A stretch of DNA of 64,000 nucleotides from Geothrix sp. (GTDB lineage Bacteria > Acidobacteriota > Holophagae > Holophagales > Holophagaceae), in assembly GCF_030219325.1 (NCBI RefSeq), contig NZ_CP126625.1, forward strand, positions 186,001 through 250,000, written 5' to 3'. The notes beneath the pieces are model-generated. The model had not been told where the DNA came from. It saw only the letters and a list, made by a program, of their open reading frames with translations, and made no database searches. Of the stretch, positions 44,101 through 52,054 are shown in pieces. The position numbers and the translations under genes are program-made. The first letter of the stretch is position 1, and each line of letters opens with the position of its first letter.

Positions 44101-44345
44101 TCATGGACATCAACCTTCCCGGGCTCAGTGGCATCGAGGCGCTGGCCCTCCTGCGGAAGGACCCTCTGACCCTCCATGTCCCGGTGGTCGCCATCAGCGC
44201 CAACGCCATGGTGGGTGACATCAAGAAGGGCCTGGAAGCCGGCTTCTTCCGCTATCTCACCAAGCCCATCAACGTCGTCGAGTTCATGGACACGCTGGAT
44301 GTGGCCCTGGAGTTCGCACGGCTGGCATCCATCGAAGGCAAGTAA
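41118..44345 (+). CDS. Hybrid sensor histidine kinase (CHASE3-PAS-PAS-PAS-HisKA-HATPase-REC)
   Basis: 1075 residues from a GTG at 41118 (AGAGG upstream); an ATG at 41028 is possible. Two transmembrane helices (~38-60 and ~203-228) enclose a CHASE3 sensor (SDAETSQRGFVLTGDEAFL). Three PAS domains follow (~265-390, 400-520, 530-660; NSIGDAVIATDAEARV, ERMFGYAATDLIG, ERMLGYAAEDVL). The phospho-acceptor is H705 in MSHELRSPLNAIL; the ATPase has NLLSNAIKYN and GTGIGLVMSK. A receiver follows with D997 in LMDINLPG. It senses an envelope or cytoplasmic signal and passes phosphate inward. A REC-cyclase protein follows 15 bases later. Confidence 0.93.
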   Translation: MPKIVLSPALAPPTLEGGEDLSRTRPGGLKASSRTYATLAMAILLAALLIIPSFWVFIQVKGAAKARRHAYEVIVQAQTLLTALSDAETSQRGFVLTGDEAFLSPHAAARDGVHRQLDELGLLARTGAARAHLAALKPLVDAKLAELSRVIELRRAHQVKAAVAVVAEGQGRRLMDAIRVEMGGFLLIEDGEVAKYEAALQSNLAALFVILAVVGAFALLVAFFFVYAMHRQTRQRIRDLVHAETQHLLGIQEGTNDQLQRVNAILQASEEQLAVTLNSIGDAVIATDAEARVRILNPVAEQLTGWTLAEAKGRPLDDIFRIINQESRLPAVAPVMETLARGTIQGLANHTLLIGRDGTERAIADSCAPIRDRVGQVVGAVLVFRNVTDEYASQQALHDSNAMIQTILGTVVDGIITIHARNGVIQTVNPAAERMFGYAATDLIGQSFGRLIPELGQVQLDGALDLFQASEEARALGFGREVEGQRKDGQVFPLEMAVGEMWLGGQRYFTGILRDISARKQVEAALLKAGALQNAIFNSANFSSIATDAKGVIQIFNVGAERMLGYAAEDVLNKITPADISDPEELIERARALSQELDTPITPGFEALVFKASRGIEDIYELTYTRKDGSRLPALVSVTALRDAQGSIIGYLLIGTDNTARIQIEAERTLLDEALQAKNAELMSARIIADKANLAKSEFLSSMSHELRSPLNAILGFAQLMDSASPAASPSQKASIDRILHAGWYLLELINEILDLAVIESGKLSISEEPVSLAEVMFDCRSIIEPQSQKRGIKLTFPAFDAPIFVRADRVRLKQVLINLLSNAIKYNRPGGTVVVACTSTVQGRVRISVRDTGQGLAPDQVRQLFQPFNRLGQERSAEEGTGIGLVMSKLLVELMGGAIGVDSKVGTGSVFWYDLNASAAPAAPGLDDSFMDKATAPDADVGSPRTVLYVEDNPANLELVSQLIGRRPDLRMLGAVDAMQGLQMARDHQPDVILMDINLPGLSGIEALALLRKDPLTLHVPVVAISANAMVGDIKKGLEAGFFRYLTKPINVVEFMDTLDVALEFARLASIEGK

Positions 44346-44360
44346 GGAGCTGCGGTACAC

Positions 44361-45272
44361 ATGATCAGTGCAACGGACATCCTCCAGGGCAGGATCCTCA
44401 TCGTCGACGATCAGGAGGCCAACGTGCGCCTGCTTGAGCAGATGCTGCGGGAGGCCCACTACACCTCCATTGCCTCGACCATGGACCCGGGCCAGGTCTG
44501 CGAACTCCACCTGATCAACCACTACGACCTGATCCTGCTGGACCTCCAGATGCCGGGCATGGACGGCTTCCAGGTCATGGAGAACCTCAAGGAGATCGAA
44601 AAGGGCGGCTATCTCCCGGTCCTCGTCATCACCGCCCAGCCGGACCACAAACTGCGGGCGCTGAAGGCCGGGGCCAAGGATTTCGTCAGCAAGCCCTTCG
44701 ACCTGGCGGAGGTGCTGCTCCGGGTCCACAACATGCTCGAAGTCCGCCTGCTCCACCAGGAGACCAAGAAGCTCTACGACCGCATCCTGGCCGAGCAGAA
44801 AGTGTCTGAGCGCCTCCTGCTCAACGTACTGCCCGGCTCTTTGGCGGAACGGTTGCAGGCACGGCCCGAGGCGAAGACGAGCGTCTTCACGGAGCTCGTG
44901 ACTGAAAGCTATGCGGAAGTGTCGGTCCTGTTCGCCGACATCCTGGCCTTCACCAAGTTTACGGAGGGGGCGAGCGCCGAAGTCCTGGTCGGCGTGCTGG
45001 ACGAGATCTCCCATCGCTTCGTGGACGGCTTCCACAATCCGGTGATGGACCGGACCCGGACCATCGGCAACGCCTACCTGGCGGCCATCGGCCTGACCGA
45101 CGCGGTGGCCGAACGCACGATCCAGGCCTCACGGAAGGCGCTGGACATCATCGAGGCCGTGGACCGCTTCAACGAGCACAGCCGGTACAAGCTGAACCTG
45201 CGCATCGGCATGGATGTCGGTGCCGAAGTCTCCAGCATCGTCCACAAACGGAAGATTACCTACGACCTGTGA
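44361..45272 (+). CDS. Response regulator receiver fused to a truncated, degenerate class III cyclase domain
   Basis: 303 residues. Residues 10-130 are a receiver with D61 in LLDLQMPG and the switch Lys in FVSKPFD. A helical signalling linker (~135-185) leads into a class III nucleotidyl cyclase: LFADILAFTKF (first metal Asp D193) and TIGNAYLA. The second metal-binding Asp is replaced by Asn at 237. The frame stops at TYDL, exactly before the conserved WGDTVN-ASR segment. In-frame text after the TGA still reads GPGPVTSASRIQS, so the W codon TGG has probably become TGA. Cyclase activity is therefore unlikely. It forms a pair with the hybrid kinase (AAGGAG before the ATG). Confidence 0.88.
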   Translation: MISATDILQGRILIVDDQEANVRLLEQMLREAHYTSIASTMDPGQVCELHLINHYDLILLDLQMPGMDGFQVMENLKEIEKGGYLPVLVITAQPDHKLRALKAGAKDFVSKPFDLAEVLLRVHNMLEVRLLHQETKKLYDRILAEQKVSERLLLNVLPGSLAERLQARPEAKTSVFTELVTESYAEVSVLFADILAFTKFTEGASAEVLVGVLDEISHRFVDGFHNPVMDRTRTIGNAYLAAIGLTDAVAERTIQASRKALDIIEAVDRFNEHSRYKLNLRIGMDVGAEVSSIVHKRKITYDL

Positions 45273-45338
45273 GGGCCCGGGCCAGTGACTTCCGCCTCCA
45301 GGATCCAGTCGAGGTGGGCATGGCCCTTGTCTGCGTTC

Positions 45339-47054
45339 CTAGTGGATGACCCAATCGCTCTTCTGGATCAGGTTTGGTGAAGGGCCGGAGGCGAGCTGCA
45401 TGATGAAGCAGCCCTTGGAGGCGTAGCGCTGACCGGGGCCGAAGCTGAGGCGGAAGAAATCCGGAAGGGACTGGTCCCCTTGAAGGCTGATGCGGTCCAG
45501 GAGGTTCTCCCGGTGGATGTTGCGGTCCATGTCCAGCAGGGCCTGGCGGAAGACTTGGATCATCGAGTAGGTCCGGGTGGAAATCCGGGTTTCTGGGTTC
45601 CCCTTCTCTATCCCCGTCAGCAGGGAATCGGCGAGCTTGGACACCTTCGGTTCATAGGCGGGGTCGCGGTAGGGGTAGGTGAGGTAGGTATAGGCCCGGG
45701 CCCGTTCCGGCAGGCTGTAGAGCTTCGGGCCGAGCTGCCGGGAGGACATGAACACGAGCTCGGGACGGCCTGGCCGGTCCGCCAGGCCATCGAGGGCCGG
45801 GAAGGCGCCGGCGCCGGTCCACAGCATCACCGTGGTGAAGGTCTCCAGCTGGAGAAGGGATTCGAGAAGGCCCCGGTTCAGGGTTTCGCCCTTCACCAGG
45901 CGGATTTGTCTTGCCTCGCCCTGGCCCAGCTCCTGCCAGGTTTCCTGGAACCCGGCGGCCAGCGCCCGGCCCTCGGCCCCATCATGAACGACCTGAAGGA
46001 CCCGCTGGACCTGCCCCCTGGAGGTCAGGCCCCGGAGGAAGCGGGCGGCGGCCTGACCCTCCTGGTAGTACCCCTTTGAGAAGTACTGGGTATACCAGTC
46101 AGAGTCGGACACCACTGGGAAATCCGTGATGGGGAATAGGCAGGGGAGCCGGTGGGATTCGCAGAAGGCATGGATGGGCTTCCAGTCCTGATAGGAAAGC
46201 CCGCCGAGCAGGGCGAAGACCGGTTCCTTCGCCAGGTAGGCCTCCAGCTGTCGGGGCCAGGAATCCGGCGAGCCCTTCAAGCGCCACACGGAAAGCGACA
46301 GGTGGCGATAGCTGCCTCCTGGATCGATGCCGCCGACGCCCCGGTCCATGCGGTTGTGGAAACCAGTCGGGATCTGGTTGTGCCGGGTCACATAGTTGTT
46401 CATGGGCACAAGCATGGCCTGCTGATCCTCCCGACTGACCTCGGCCGTGATCACCGTGGCCAGATGGATGGTTCTGGCATCCACGCCCGGGGGCGCTTCG
46501 GTACTGAGGGTCCGCAGGTAGTGGATCAGGGTGGCCATGTCCTCCTCTGCCAGGTCGTAGCGGGGCATGACCTGGCGCAGGGTGCGCCCGGCGGGATCGA
46601 GTCCCGAACGGAGGGCGCGGGCGAGGGTCTCGTCGGTATAGGCGGGCCGCACCGGGGGTGTCCGGAATTTCAGGCGCTTGCGCTCCTCCGGGCTCAGGTT
46701 GGGGAACTTCACGAACCTGGGCTGGAAGAGCCGGGCACCGCTGATGGCGAGGGTAGGGATGCCGCCCTCCCAGGAGCCGAACCCGCTGCGCAGGTGGCAG
46801 CTCACGCAGGTGAAGGCCGTGCCGGATACCGGCACGTCCCCGTTAACCAGGGCCTGCATCGGTTCCCCCGAAGGAAGCAGGCCCTCGCGGTACATGCGCT
46901 CACCCAGGGCCTCCCGGGACGGGGCGGCCGACGCAGCCCTCGCATCCCGCCTTGGCGGGGCCGCCACGGCCGCACTGGATGAGACCAGCAGGAAGAGGGC
47001 CAGGGCCTGGAACAAGGTCCGGAGTGGGGAGATTTCCTCGATTCGCTGGATCAT
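45339..47054 (-). CDS. Periplasmic monohaem cytochrome c fused to a type-1 periplasmic binding protein
   Basis: 571 residues from ATG 47054, overlapping the SCO gene stop (ATGA). A signal peptide (~1-32) is followed by a cytochrome c domain with the haem motif C83-V-S-C86-H87 and a candidate axial Met in LRQVMPRYD. Residues ~195-570 resemble the branched-chain amino-acid/amide-binding (Peripla_BP_6) fold: LATVITAEVSREDQQAM, FALLGGLSYQDWKPI, GQAAARFLRGL and QVVHDGAEGRALAAGFQETW. There is no permease or ATPase nearby. It lies at the end of a multicopper oxidase-SCO operon, pointing to a redox or metal-linked task. The pairing of domains is unusual. Confidence 0.88.
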   Translation of the reverse strand: MIQRIEEISPLRTLFQALALFLLVSSSAAVAAPPRRDARAASAAPSREALGERMYREGLLPSGEPMQALVNGDVPVSGTAFTCVSCHLRSGFGSWEGGIPTLAISGARLFQPRFVKFPNLSPEERKRLKFRTPPVRPAYTDETLARALRSGLDPAGRTLRQVMPRYDLAEEDMATLIHYLRTLSTEAPPGVDARTIHLATVITAEVSREDQQAMLVPMNNYVTRHNQIPTGFHNRMDRGVGGIDPGGSYRHLSLSVWRLKGSPDSWPRQLEAYLAKEPVFALLGGLSYQDWKPIHAFCESHRLPCLFPITDFPVVSDSDWYTQYFSKGYYQEGQAAARFLRGLTSRGQVQRVLQVVHDGAEGRALAAGFQETWQELGQGEARQIRLVKGETLNRGLLESLLQLETFTTVMLWTGAGAFPALDGLADRPGRPELVFMSSRQLGPKLYSLPERARAYTYLTYPYRDPAYEPKVSKLADSLLTGIEKGNPETRISTRTYSMIQVFRQALLDMDRNIHRENLLDRISLQGDQSLPDFFRLSFGPGQRYASKGCFIMQLASGPSPNLIQKSDWVIH

Positions 47055-47629
47055 AGGATGCCCTCCTTGCGGCACTCGGCGACAAACTCCGTGGAGCTCA
47101 TCAGGCCGAAAATTCGAGTCCACTTGCCTGTTCTGGGCACGCGGATGAAGGTCAGGGGGTAGTGGGCCATCTTGTTGGGGATGTAGGCGTTGAAGGCCCG
47201 CATCACCTTGTCGATGTCTTCGCGTCGGCCGGTGAGGAACTGCCAGCCGGGCCTGGACCGGTAGCGTTTCAGATAGTCCCTCATCACTTTGGGAGTGTCG
47301 TGCTCGGGATCGATGGAGATGGACACCAGGTGCAGAGGGGCCGCCCCGGGTGGCCGCTTCAACTGAAGATTCGCGTAACCCGCCGAAAGCACCGGGCAGA
47401 TGGTGGTACAGGTCCCGAAGATGAAATCCACGATGACGGGTTCGCGGGATTCGAGCATGGCCTTGAGGGACACGCCCATTCCGTCCTGGTCAACCAGGGT
47501 GACATCCGGAACGGAGTAGCTTTCGGTGGAGCGGGTGTAGGGCGCCGGTGTCTGGGCCGCCAATCCGGTCGCGGACAGGGCCCCCAGGGAAAAGACGAGT
47601 GCGGGGATGGTCCGTGTGCGGTGGTTCAT
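47051..47629 (-). CDS. SCO1/SenC family copper-binding protein
   Basis: 192 residues from ATG 47629 (GAGGGA upstream). The signal peptide ends near ALSATGLAAQ. The thioredoxin-like fold has the copper motif C74-T-T-I-C78 and the distal His (~156, AHYPLTF), plus VSISIDPEHDTPKVM. SCO proteins deliver copper to the CuA site of cytochrome oxidase or act as thiol-redox proteins in the periplasm. Here it is placed between a multicopper oxidase and a cytochrome fusion, so loading the oxidase is the likely job. The gap to the oxidase is 117 bases and the following gene overlaps by four. Confidence 0.92.
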   Translation of the reverse strand: MNHRTRTIPALVFSLGALSATGLAAQTPAPYTRSTESYSVPDVTLVDQDGMGVSLKAMLESREPVIVDFIFGTCTTICPVLSAGYANLQLKRPPGAAPLHLVSISIDPEHDTPKVMRDYLKRYRSRPGWQFLTGRREDIDKVMRAFNAYIPNKMAHYPLTFIRVPRTGKWTRIFGLMSSTEFVAECRKEGIL

Positions 47630-47746
47630 GCCGAAGTCCCTCAGCTGAATCGTGCGGTTCTGGGTGTCCATCCGGTGCCCCGGGCTAGCCCCCGGCTCCA
47701 TGACGGGGAATCGTGGACGACGATCCCCCGCCATGGGCGTGGGAGA

Positions 47747-49954
47747 CTACTTCACGACCAGGGGCCGCATCATGTCGTGCTCTTCGTGCTCGAGGATGTG
47801 GCAGTGCCACACATATTCGGCGCCACCGGTCCGGGGGCTGGGCGGCACCACGAAGGGCAGATTCCTTGGCAGATCGAACTTCATGATCACGGTGGTGACC
47901 TCGCCGGGGTGCATCTTGATGGTCTCCTTCCAGCCGATCTCCGTGGTCTCGGGGCCACGGGCCGGACCCGTGTAGATCATGCTGGCTGCCTGACCGACGG
48001 GGGCCGCGAGGTAGGCGGTGGTATCGAAGGGCTGCCGCGAGAGGATCTGGATGTTCACGAGGTGGATGTGGATCGGGTGAGTATCCGCCGTCAGGTTGGC
48101 GATCTGCCAGACTTCCGTCGCCCCGGCTTTGACCGTCTCGGTGGTCGGGTCCGCGTAGGCCCGGGTGAAATCACCGACCTGCACTGGCGCGACGTTGGTT
48201 CCGAGCATCTGGACCAGGCGGCCGTCGGCGTCGAACGTCTCGTTCAGGGTGAGCTGCCGAACGGTGACGCCGCGACGGATCGGTATCGGCAGCGGAGCTG
48301 CCGGCGTGGTGTTCCAGCTCAGGAAGGGGATGGGCGTGGTCGAGACAGGACCGGCCAGGGGCTGATCCATCTTCGCGTCCGGAAAGCCCGCCAGCTGCAT
48401 CGCGGGCGAGATCCGCAGGGGCTTGTCCCTGGGAATCGCGGGGCTGTCCGCCTTGACTTCGAACCGCAGCAGGGTCTGGGTATCCCCATCCCCGGCCGCA
48501 TTCGGGAAGTCGTTGTCAATGGACCCACCTGGATAGGGCCCCGGCGAGTCGTTCCACATGATGTATTTCTTCCCGCCGTTGCCGTGGAAATCCACCAGGA
48601 CATCCAGGCGTTCACCGGGAGCCATGATGAGGCTTCCTCCGGGGTTGGCCGGGTCGACGGCGCGGTTGCCGAGGGAGTCCGCGACCGTGTTGAGAGGAAC
48701 GCCCGAGGGGACATTCACCGCATGGGCCAGGAAGCCGCCCTCGGTGCCGATCACGGTCCAGTTGGGGCCGGGCCGGGTGAAGTCTGGCCGGCCTGCGCCG
48801 TTATCCTCGTAGAGCTGGAGGTTGAGGAAGCGGGCCTGGCAGGCGTTGAGGATGCGCAGGCGATAACGCCGGGGGTCCACCGTCGCCTTGGGGTAGGGCG
48901 CTCCGTTGACCAGCATCGTGTCGCCGAACATCTCCGGCACGATCGAAACCGGGGGTGGCGCGCCAGGACCGAGCTCCCACTTGCTGCTGTTGTAGACATA
49001 GGGGTAGTAGAGGTCCCCGGGTCCCACGGCACTCCCCGGGAAGGCGGGATCCGGGTGGGCAGCGGTCTGGAAGATCTTGTCCTGGAAGACGATGGGAAGT
49101 TCGCGTCCCCCCTTCTCGATGAACTGCGGCAGCCCGAAATCCCGCACCAGCGAGGCTTCGAACGCGTCGCGCAGGATGTAGGCCGAGGCGATGCCGGCAT
49201 AGGCATTCGGGCGCGTGATCCCGACCGAGTGATCGTGGTACCACATCAGGCGGGCGCTCTGATCATTCGGGTAGTAGTACTCCGCCTCATTGGCGGGGAC
49301 CACCTCTCCGGGCCTGAGCACCTGGTTGTTGATGAAACTCGTGCCCTTCCCGCCTTGCGGATCCCAGTTGTTGAAGGGCCCGCCATCGCTGATCCAGGGG
49401 ATGAATCCCCCGTGGAGGTGGGTGCTGGTGCGGTTCACCGCCCCCTGGGCACCCATGAGGGTCGCGTCGACGGGGAGGATGTGGGCATTGGGCAGGTTGT
49501 TGTGGAAGGTCAGCTGGGCCGGGTGCCCTCGCTGCGCGACGATGATGCCGCCCAGGTGCTTCTGAACGGGGATCCCCGTCACGCCTAGGGCGGTGCGCGG
49601 GTTGTAGCCCCAGAGGGTGGTGGGCCCGCCCAGGTCGGGATGCAGGGTGTCGGTGAATTCATTGATGTCGATGCTGTAGTGGTCGGCGACCTGCCCGTTC
49701 GGGAAAGTCCGCGTGCCGTCAGGCACCGCCACGGGGATCGCGCCGGGTCCGACGCCCCGGAGCTCCTGGGTGAAGTGGGTCAGGGGCGGTGTCACCACCC
49801 CCTGGGGCACGAGGACCCCCAGCGGCTTCGGCGGAGCCTGGGCGGTGGCGGACTGGCCGCAGACGAGAGCAGCTACCACCAGGCCGAGGAAGGGCCTCCC
49901 CGTCCGCCGCAGAAGCGCAGATGTTCTTGGTGCAGAGCCAGTACGAACACGCAT
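47747..49954 (-). CDS. Periplasmic multicopper oxidase
   Basis: 735 residues. The signal peptide (~1-38) is of Sec type with Gln-rich end SATAQA. All four copper clusters are visible: STHLHGGF, WYHDHSVG, HPIHIHLV and WHCHILEHEEHDMM. The last contains the Cys that links T1 to the trinuclear centre, with a Met as axial T1 ligand. The three-cupredoxin layout and the WYHDHSxGITRxNxYAG text are like CotA or bilirubin oxidase. It would oxidise phenols, metal ions (Cu, Mn, Fe) or similar and reduce oxygen to water. It heads the oxidase-SCO-cytochrome fusion operon; AAGGTGAT precedes the ATG. Confidence 0.93.
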   Translation of the reverse strand: MRVRTGSAPRTSALLRRTGRPFLGLVVAALVCGQSATAQAPPKPLGVLVPQGVVTPPLTHFTQELRGVGPGAIPVAVPDGTRTFPNGQVADHYSIDINEFTDTLHPDLGGPTTLWGYNPRTALGVTGIPVQKHLGGIIVAQRGHPAQLTFHNNLPNAHILPVDATLMGAQGAVNRTSTHLHGGFIPWISDGGPFNNWDPQGGKGTSFINNQVLRPGEVVPANEAEYYYPNDQSARLMWYHDHSVGITRPNAYAGIASAYILRDAFEASLVRDFGLPQFIEKGGRELPIVFQDKIFQTAAHPDPAFPGSAVGPGDLYYPYVYNSSKWELGPGAPPPVSIVPEMFGDTMLVNGAPYPKATVDPRRYRLRILNACQARFLNLQLYEDNGAGRPDFTRPGPNWTVIGTEGGFLAHAVNVPSGVPLNTVADSLGNRAVDPANPGGSLIMAPGERLDVLVDFHGNGGKKYIMWNDSPGPYPGGSIDNDFPNAAGDGDTQTLLRFEVKADSPAIPRDKPLRISPAMQLAGFPDAKMDQPLAGPVSTTPIPFLSWNTTPAAPLPIPIRRGVTVRQLTLNETFDADGRLVQMLGTNVAPVQVGDFTRAYADPTTETVKAGATEVWQIANLTADTHPIHIHLVNIQILSRQPFDTTAYLAAPVGQAASMIYTGPARGPETTEIGWKETIKMHPGEVTTVIMKFDLPRNLPFVVPPSPRTGGAEYVWHCHILEHEEHDMMRPLVVK

Positions 49955-50101
49955 AGATCACCTTTGGAAGAGCCGCGCGGATGCGCGTCGGGGTAGAGAA
50001 GGTCCTACAGCGGGGGGGGCTGCAGGGGTGGCCCCAGAAGTCATCTCCTGGGGTTGTGGATGGGGGTGGGGTGGTATCCGTGGTTGGTTGGGGTTGTTTG
50101 T

Positions 50102-50452
50102 TCAGGTGATGACCAGTCGATTCCAGCTGAAGGAAGCCACTGGCCGTGGTTTGGCGATATGCCGGTGGTGTTCGGCCTCGCAGAACCGGATGCGCCAGGC
50201 CTCCTGGGCCTGTTCCCGGGTACGGCTCCAGGCGGTGCGGCACCGGGCATCGTGATCCAGGAGCTCCAAGGTGGCTCCATTGAGAGCGGCCTGCAGGGCG
50301 GTGTAGTCGAAGCGGTCACGTTCCGCTCGCAGCGGGTCGACGCCGAAATGGGCCGGGAGGCCGCCGAGGAGACTCCGGAGGAACCAGGTCAGGCGTGATT
50401 CGGCATGCGGAAGCTCGTCGATCTTTGGCTTTGGTGAGGGCAGCCGGGTCAT
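50102..50452 (-). CDS. Hypothetical protein coupled to stress-protein gene
   Basis: 116 residues from ATG 50452, which overlaps the stop of the upstream gene (ATGA). No family is recognised. The N-terminus has a helix RLTWFLRSLLGGLPAHFGVD; the middle and end are charged and Trp/Arg/His rich (TREQAQEAWRIRFCEAEHHRHIAKPR). No signal peptide is seen. Coupling suggests that it works with the YflT-like protein. A gap of ~145 bases with GT-rich sequence separates it from the oxidase gene. Confidence 0.65.
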   Translation of the reverse strand: MTRLPSPKPKIDELPHAESRLTWFLRSLLGGLPAHFGVDPLRAERDRFDYTALQAALNGATLELLDHDARCRTAWSRTREQAQEAWRIRFCEAEHHRHIAKPRPVASFSWNRLVIT

Positions 50453-50991
50453 GATCCGCCTCCCACGTCGCACAGGACGCCCGGATGGATGGCGTAGTGG
50501 GTCGCCCCCGAGGTCACGAGGATGGCCCGGGCGACCGACACGTCGAAGGGTGCGCCGTGCGTGATGACGAGGCACTTGTCGGCCGTGATGGCGGCCTCGT
50601 ACTGCAGGCTGCAGTTCCTGGGGAAGCCGAGGCTGAGGAACGCGCTGCCCAGGACGCCGAGATCACTCACCACCAGTCCGCTGTCCAGGGCTCCGACGAG
50701 CCAGTACACCAGGGGGCCGAAGGCGGTGAGGGTGCCCAGGCCCGGAATGAGGAAGGAAGCGGAGCCGAACACCAGACGACGGGTCCCGCCCCAGAAGCCG
50801 GCCTGGCTGTCCCAGACCTCGATGCTGTCGTCCGCATCGCCATGGCTGGCGAGGGGTCCTCCGGTTTCCACATCCCGGCAGACGATGGATAGCCGCTTCA
50901 TGTCGAAACCGGCGATGTGGAGCGTCCGGATGCTCGATTCCGCCTCCCGCCGGGAGTTGAAGATGCCCACCGCTGCATTCTGCTCGGCCAC
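50449..50991 (-). CDS. General stress protein, YflT/GSP17M-like, with glycine-rich membrane hairpin
   Basis: 180 residues from GTG 50991, chosen for the perfect AAAGGAGGAG six bases upstream. The N-terminal ~45 residues (GIFNSRREAESSIRTLHIAGFDMKRLSIV-type text, split here) match the heat-induced stress protein YflT domain. A Gly/Pro-rich hydrophobic hairpin follows at ~85-120 (SASFLIPGLGTLTAFGPLVYW). A C-terminal soluble part (AAITADKCLVITHG) completes it. The layout is common in small bacterial stress proteins of unknown mechanism. Confidence 0.78.
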   Translation of the reverse strand: MAEQNAAVGIFNSRREAESSIRTLHIAGFDMKRLSIVCRDVETGGPLASHGDADDSIEVWDSQAGFWGGTRRLVFGSASFLIPGLGTLTAFGPLVYWLVGALDSGLVVSDLGVLGSAFLSLGFPRNCSLQYEAAITADKCLVITHGAPFDVSVARAILVTSGATHYAIHPGVLCDVGGGS

Positions 50992-51109
50992 GGCGCTCCT
51001 CCTTTCCTGGTGACGGTGGGTCGGTTGGACGGCAGGCCGGAGCCTTCGCCGCTCTGGGACGCAGAGGTTGCCCTCCCTCCAGAAGGCCAGGAGCATCGCC
51101 CCTGTGCCG

Positions 51110-51355
51110 TCAGGCTGGCCGAACATCAGAGGACTCGGAGGCAGGGCTGTCCGGTTGAAGGGAGTACTCCTGGGGAACGCCCAGGGAAGTCAGCGCATCG
51201 TCGGAGAGCTTGCAGTGGTTTCCGAGGGCATGGCTGAGCAGGGTTCTCCAGTCCCATGAGAGCTCGCTGCCTCCCGGGACGGATGCAGGCGGGGGCTGGG
51301 GAACCAGGATCGGAACCAGGAACTCACCAGGGCGTGGGGGGACGGACCCGACCAT
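51110..51355 (-). CDS. Small hypothetical protein, second of a tight pair
   Basis: 81 residues if read from ATG 51355, one base after the stop of the upstream small gene; ATG 51373 is an alternative. The first half is Pro-rich (PPRPGEFLVPILVPQPPP). The second half is a helical WDWRTLLSHALGNHCKLSDDA segment ending in acidic/Ser residues. No family is recognised. Codon third positions are G/C-rich as in neighbours, and the start-stop packing is operon-like. That is the reason to accept it as probable rather than certain. Confidence 0.4.
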   Translation of the reverse strand: MVGSVPPRPGEFLVPILVPQPPPASVPGGSELSWDWRTLLSHALGNHCKLSDDALTSLGVPQEYSLQPDSPASESSDVRPA

Positions 51356-51356
51356 G

Positions 51357-51683
51357 TCAGGACTTCCGGCCATTTCCGGAGCTCGGCTTCCCGGTCACCG
51401 GTGGCGCCGCGGTGGGTTTGGCCGCAGGATCCTGCTTCTCCCTGGCATTGCGCCGGGGGGGCTCTGCATCTTCCCTCGGGTCGCCGTCAGAGGAATGCGA
51501 CTGGCCGCGGCTGCGCATGAAGAACGCTGCATCCCGCATGGGCTCCCTATCGAGCTCGGCCTCGGCCGTCGGATGGAAGCCGATCCTCAACCGATTGGCT
51601 TCCCGTGGCAGCGGGACCAGGGAGCTGATCCCCTTGAGCAGGGCGATGGGTGGAGCCGGCAACCGACTGGATTTCATGGACAC
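51357..51683 (-). CDS. Small hypothetical protein, first of a tight pair
   Basis: 108 residues from GTG 51683 (GAGG upstream); ATG 51677 is also possible. The N-terminal two thirds look folded (PIALLKGISSLVPLPREANR, LRIGFHPTAEAELDREPMRD). The tail is charged, Pro/Ala/Lys-rich and probably disordered. No signal peptide or recognised family. It is preceded by ~370 bases without a gene, including an AT-rich promoter-like block. Confidence 0.45.
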   Translation of the reverse strand: MSMKSSRLPAPPIALLKGISSLVPLPREANRLRIGFHPTAEAELDREPMRDAAFFMRSRGQSHSSDGDPREDAEPPRRNAREKQDPAAKPTAAPPVTGKPSSGNGRKS

Positions 51684-52054
51684 GATGAACCTCGGTGGGG
51701 AATTGACTCGGTGATCCGATGGGCTTTCGGCACGGGAATGACAGGGCAGACCAAAGAAACCCCCTCGGGAATCGATGGGTAGGAGGAGCGGGTGGGCGGG
51801 CTGGAGGAGGGGCGGGGAAGGGAGATCCCTTCTGGTCTCGATCAGGCGATCGAAGCCGGGATCTCGGGAATCGAGGATTTCGCGGTCTGCCCAATTGTTA
51901 GCAATTTATGAACCAATTATAAAAATTGAAATAAAACAAGTTGAAATATAGAAAAATAAAACGGCTCTGCATTACCGTTCAATTCGAAAGCATCCACTTC
52001 AATTTGAACGATATTGATGGAGCAAATCTAAAATGATGGAAGTCGGGGCCCCGC
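51684..52054. promoter_or_regulatory. AT-rich divergent promoter region of the first V4R activator
   Basis: Bases ~51895-52015 are strikingly AT-rich compared with everything nearby. The inverted repeat GTTCAATTCGAA (51977-51988) and TTCAATTTGAAC (51998-52009) sits 46 bases before the activator start and could be an autoregulatory operator. No good -24/-12 match was found here, so the activator gene itself probably uses a housekeeping promoter. Confidence 0.45.

Noticed and set aside
51100-51700. Prophage remnant
   Set aside because: The two small genes have no phage motifs, and there is no integrase, tail or head gene nearby.
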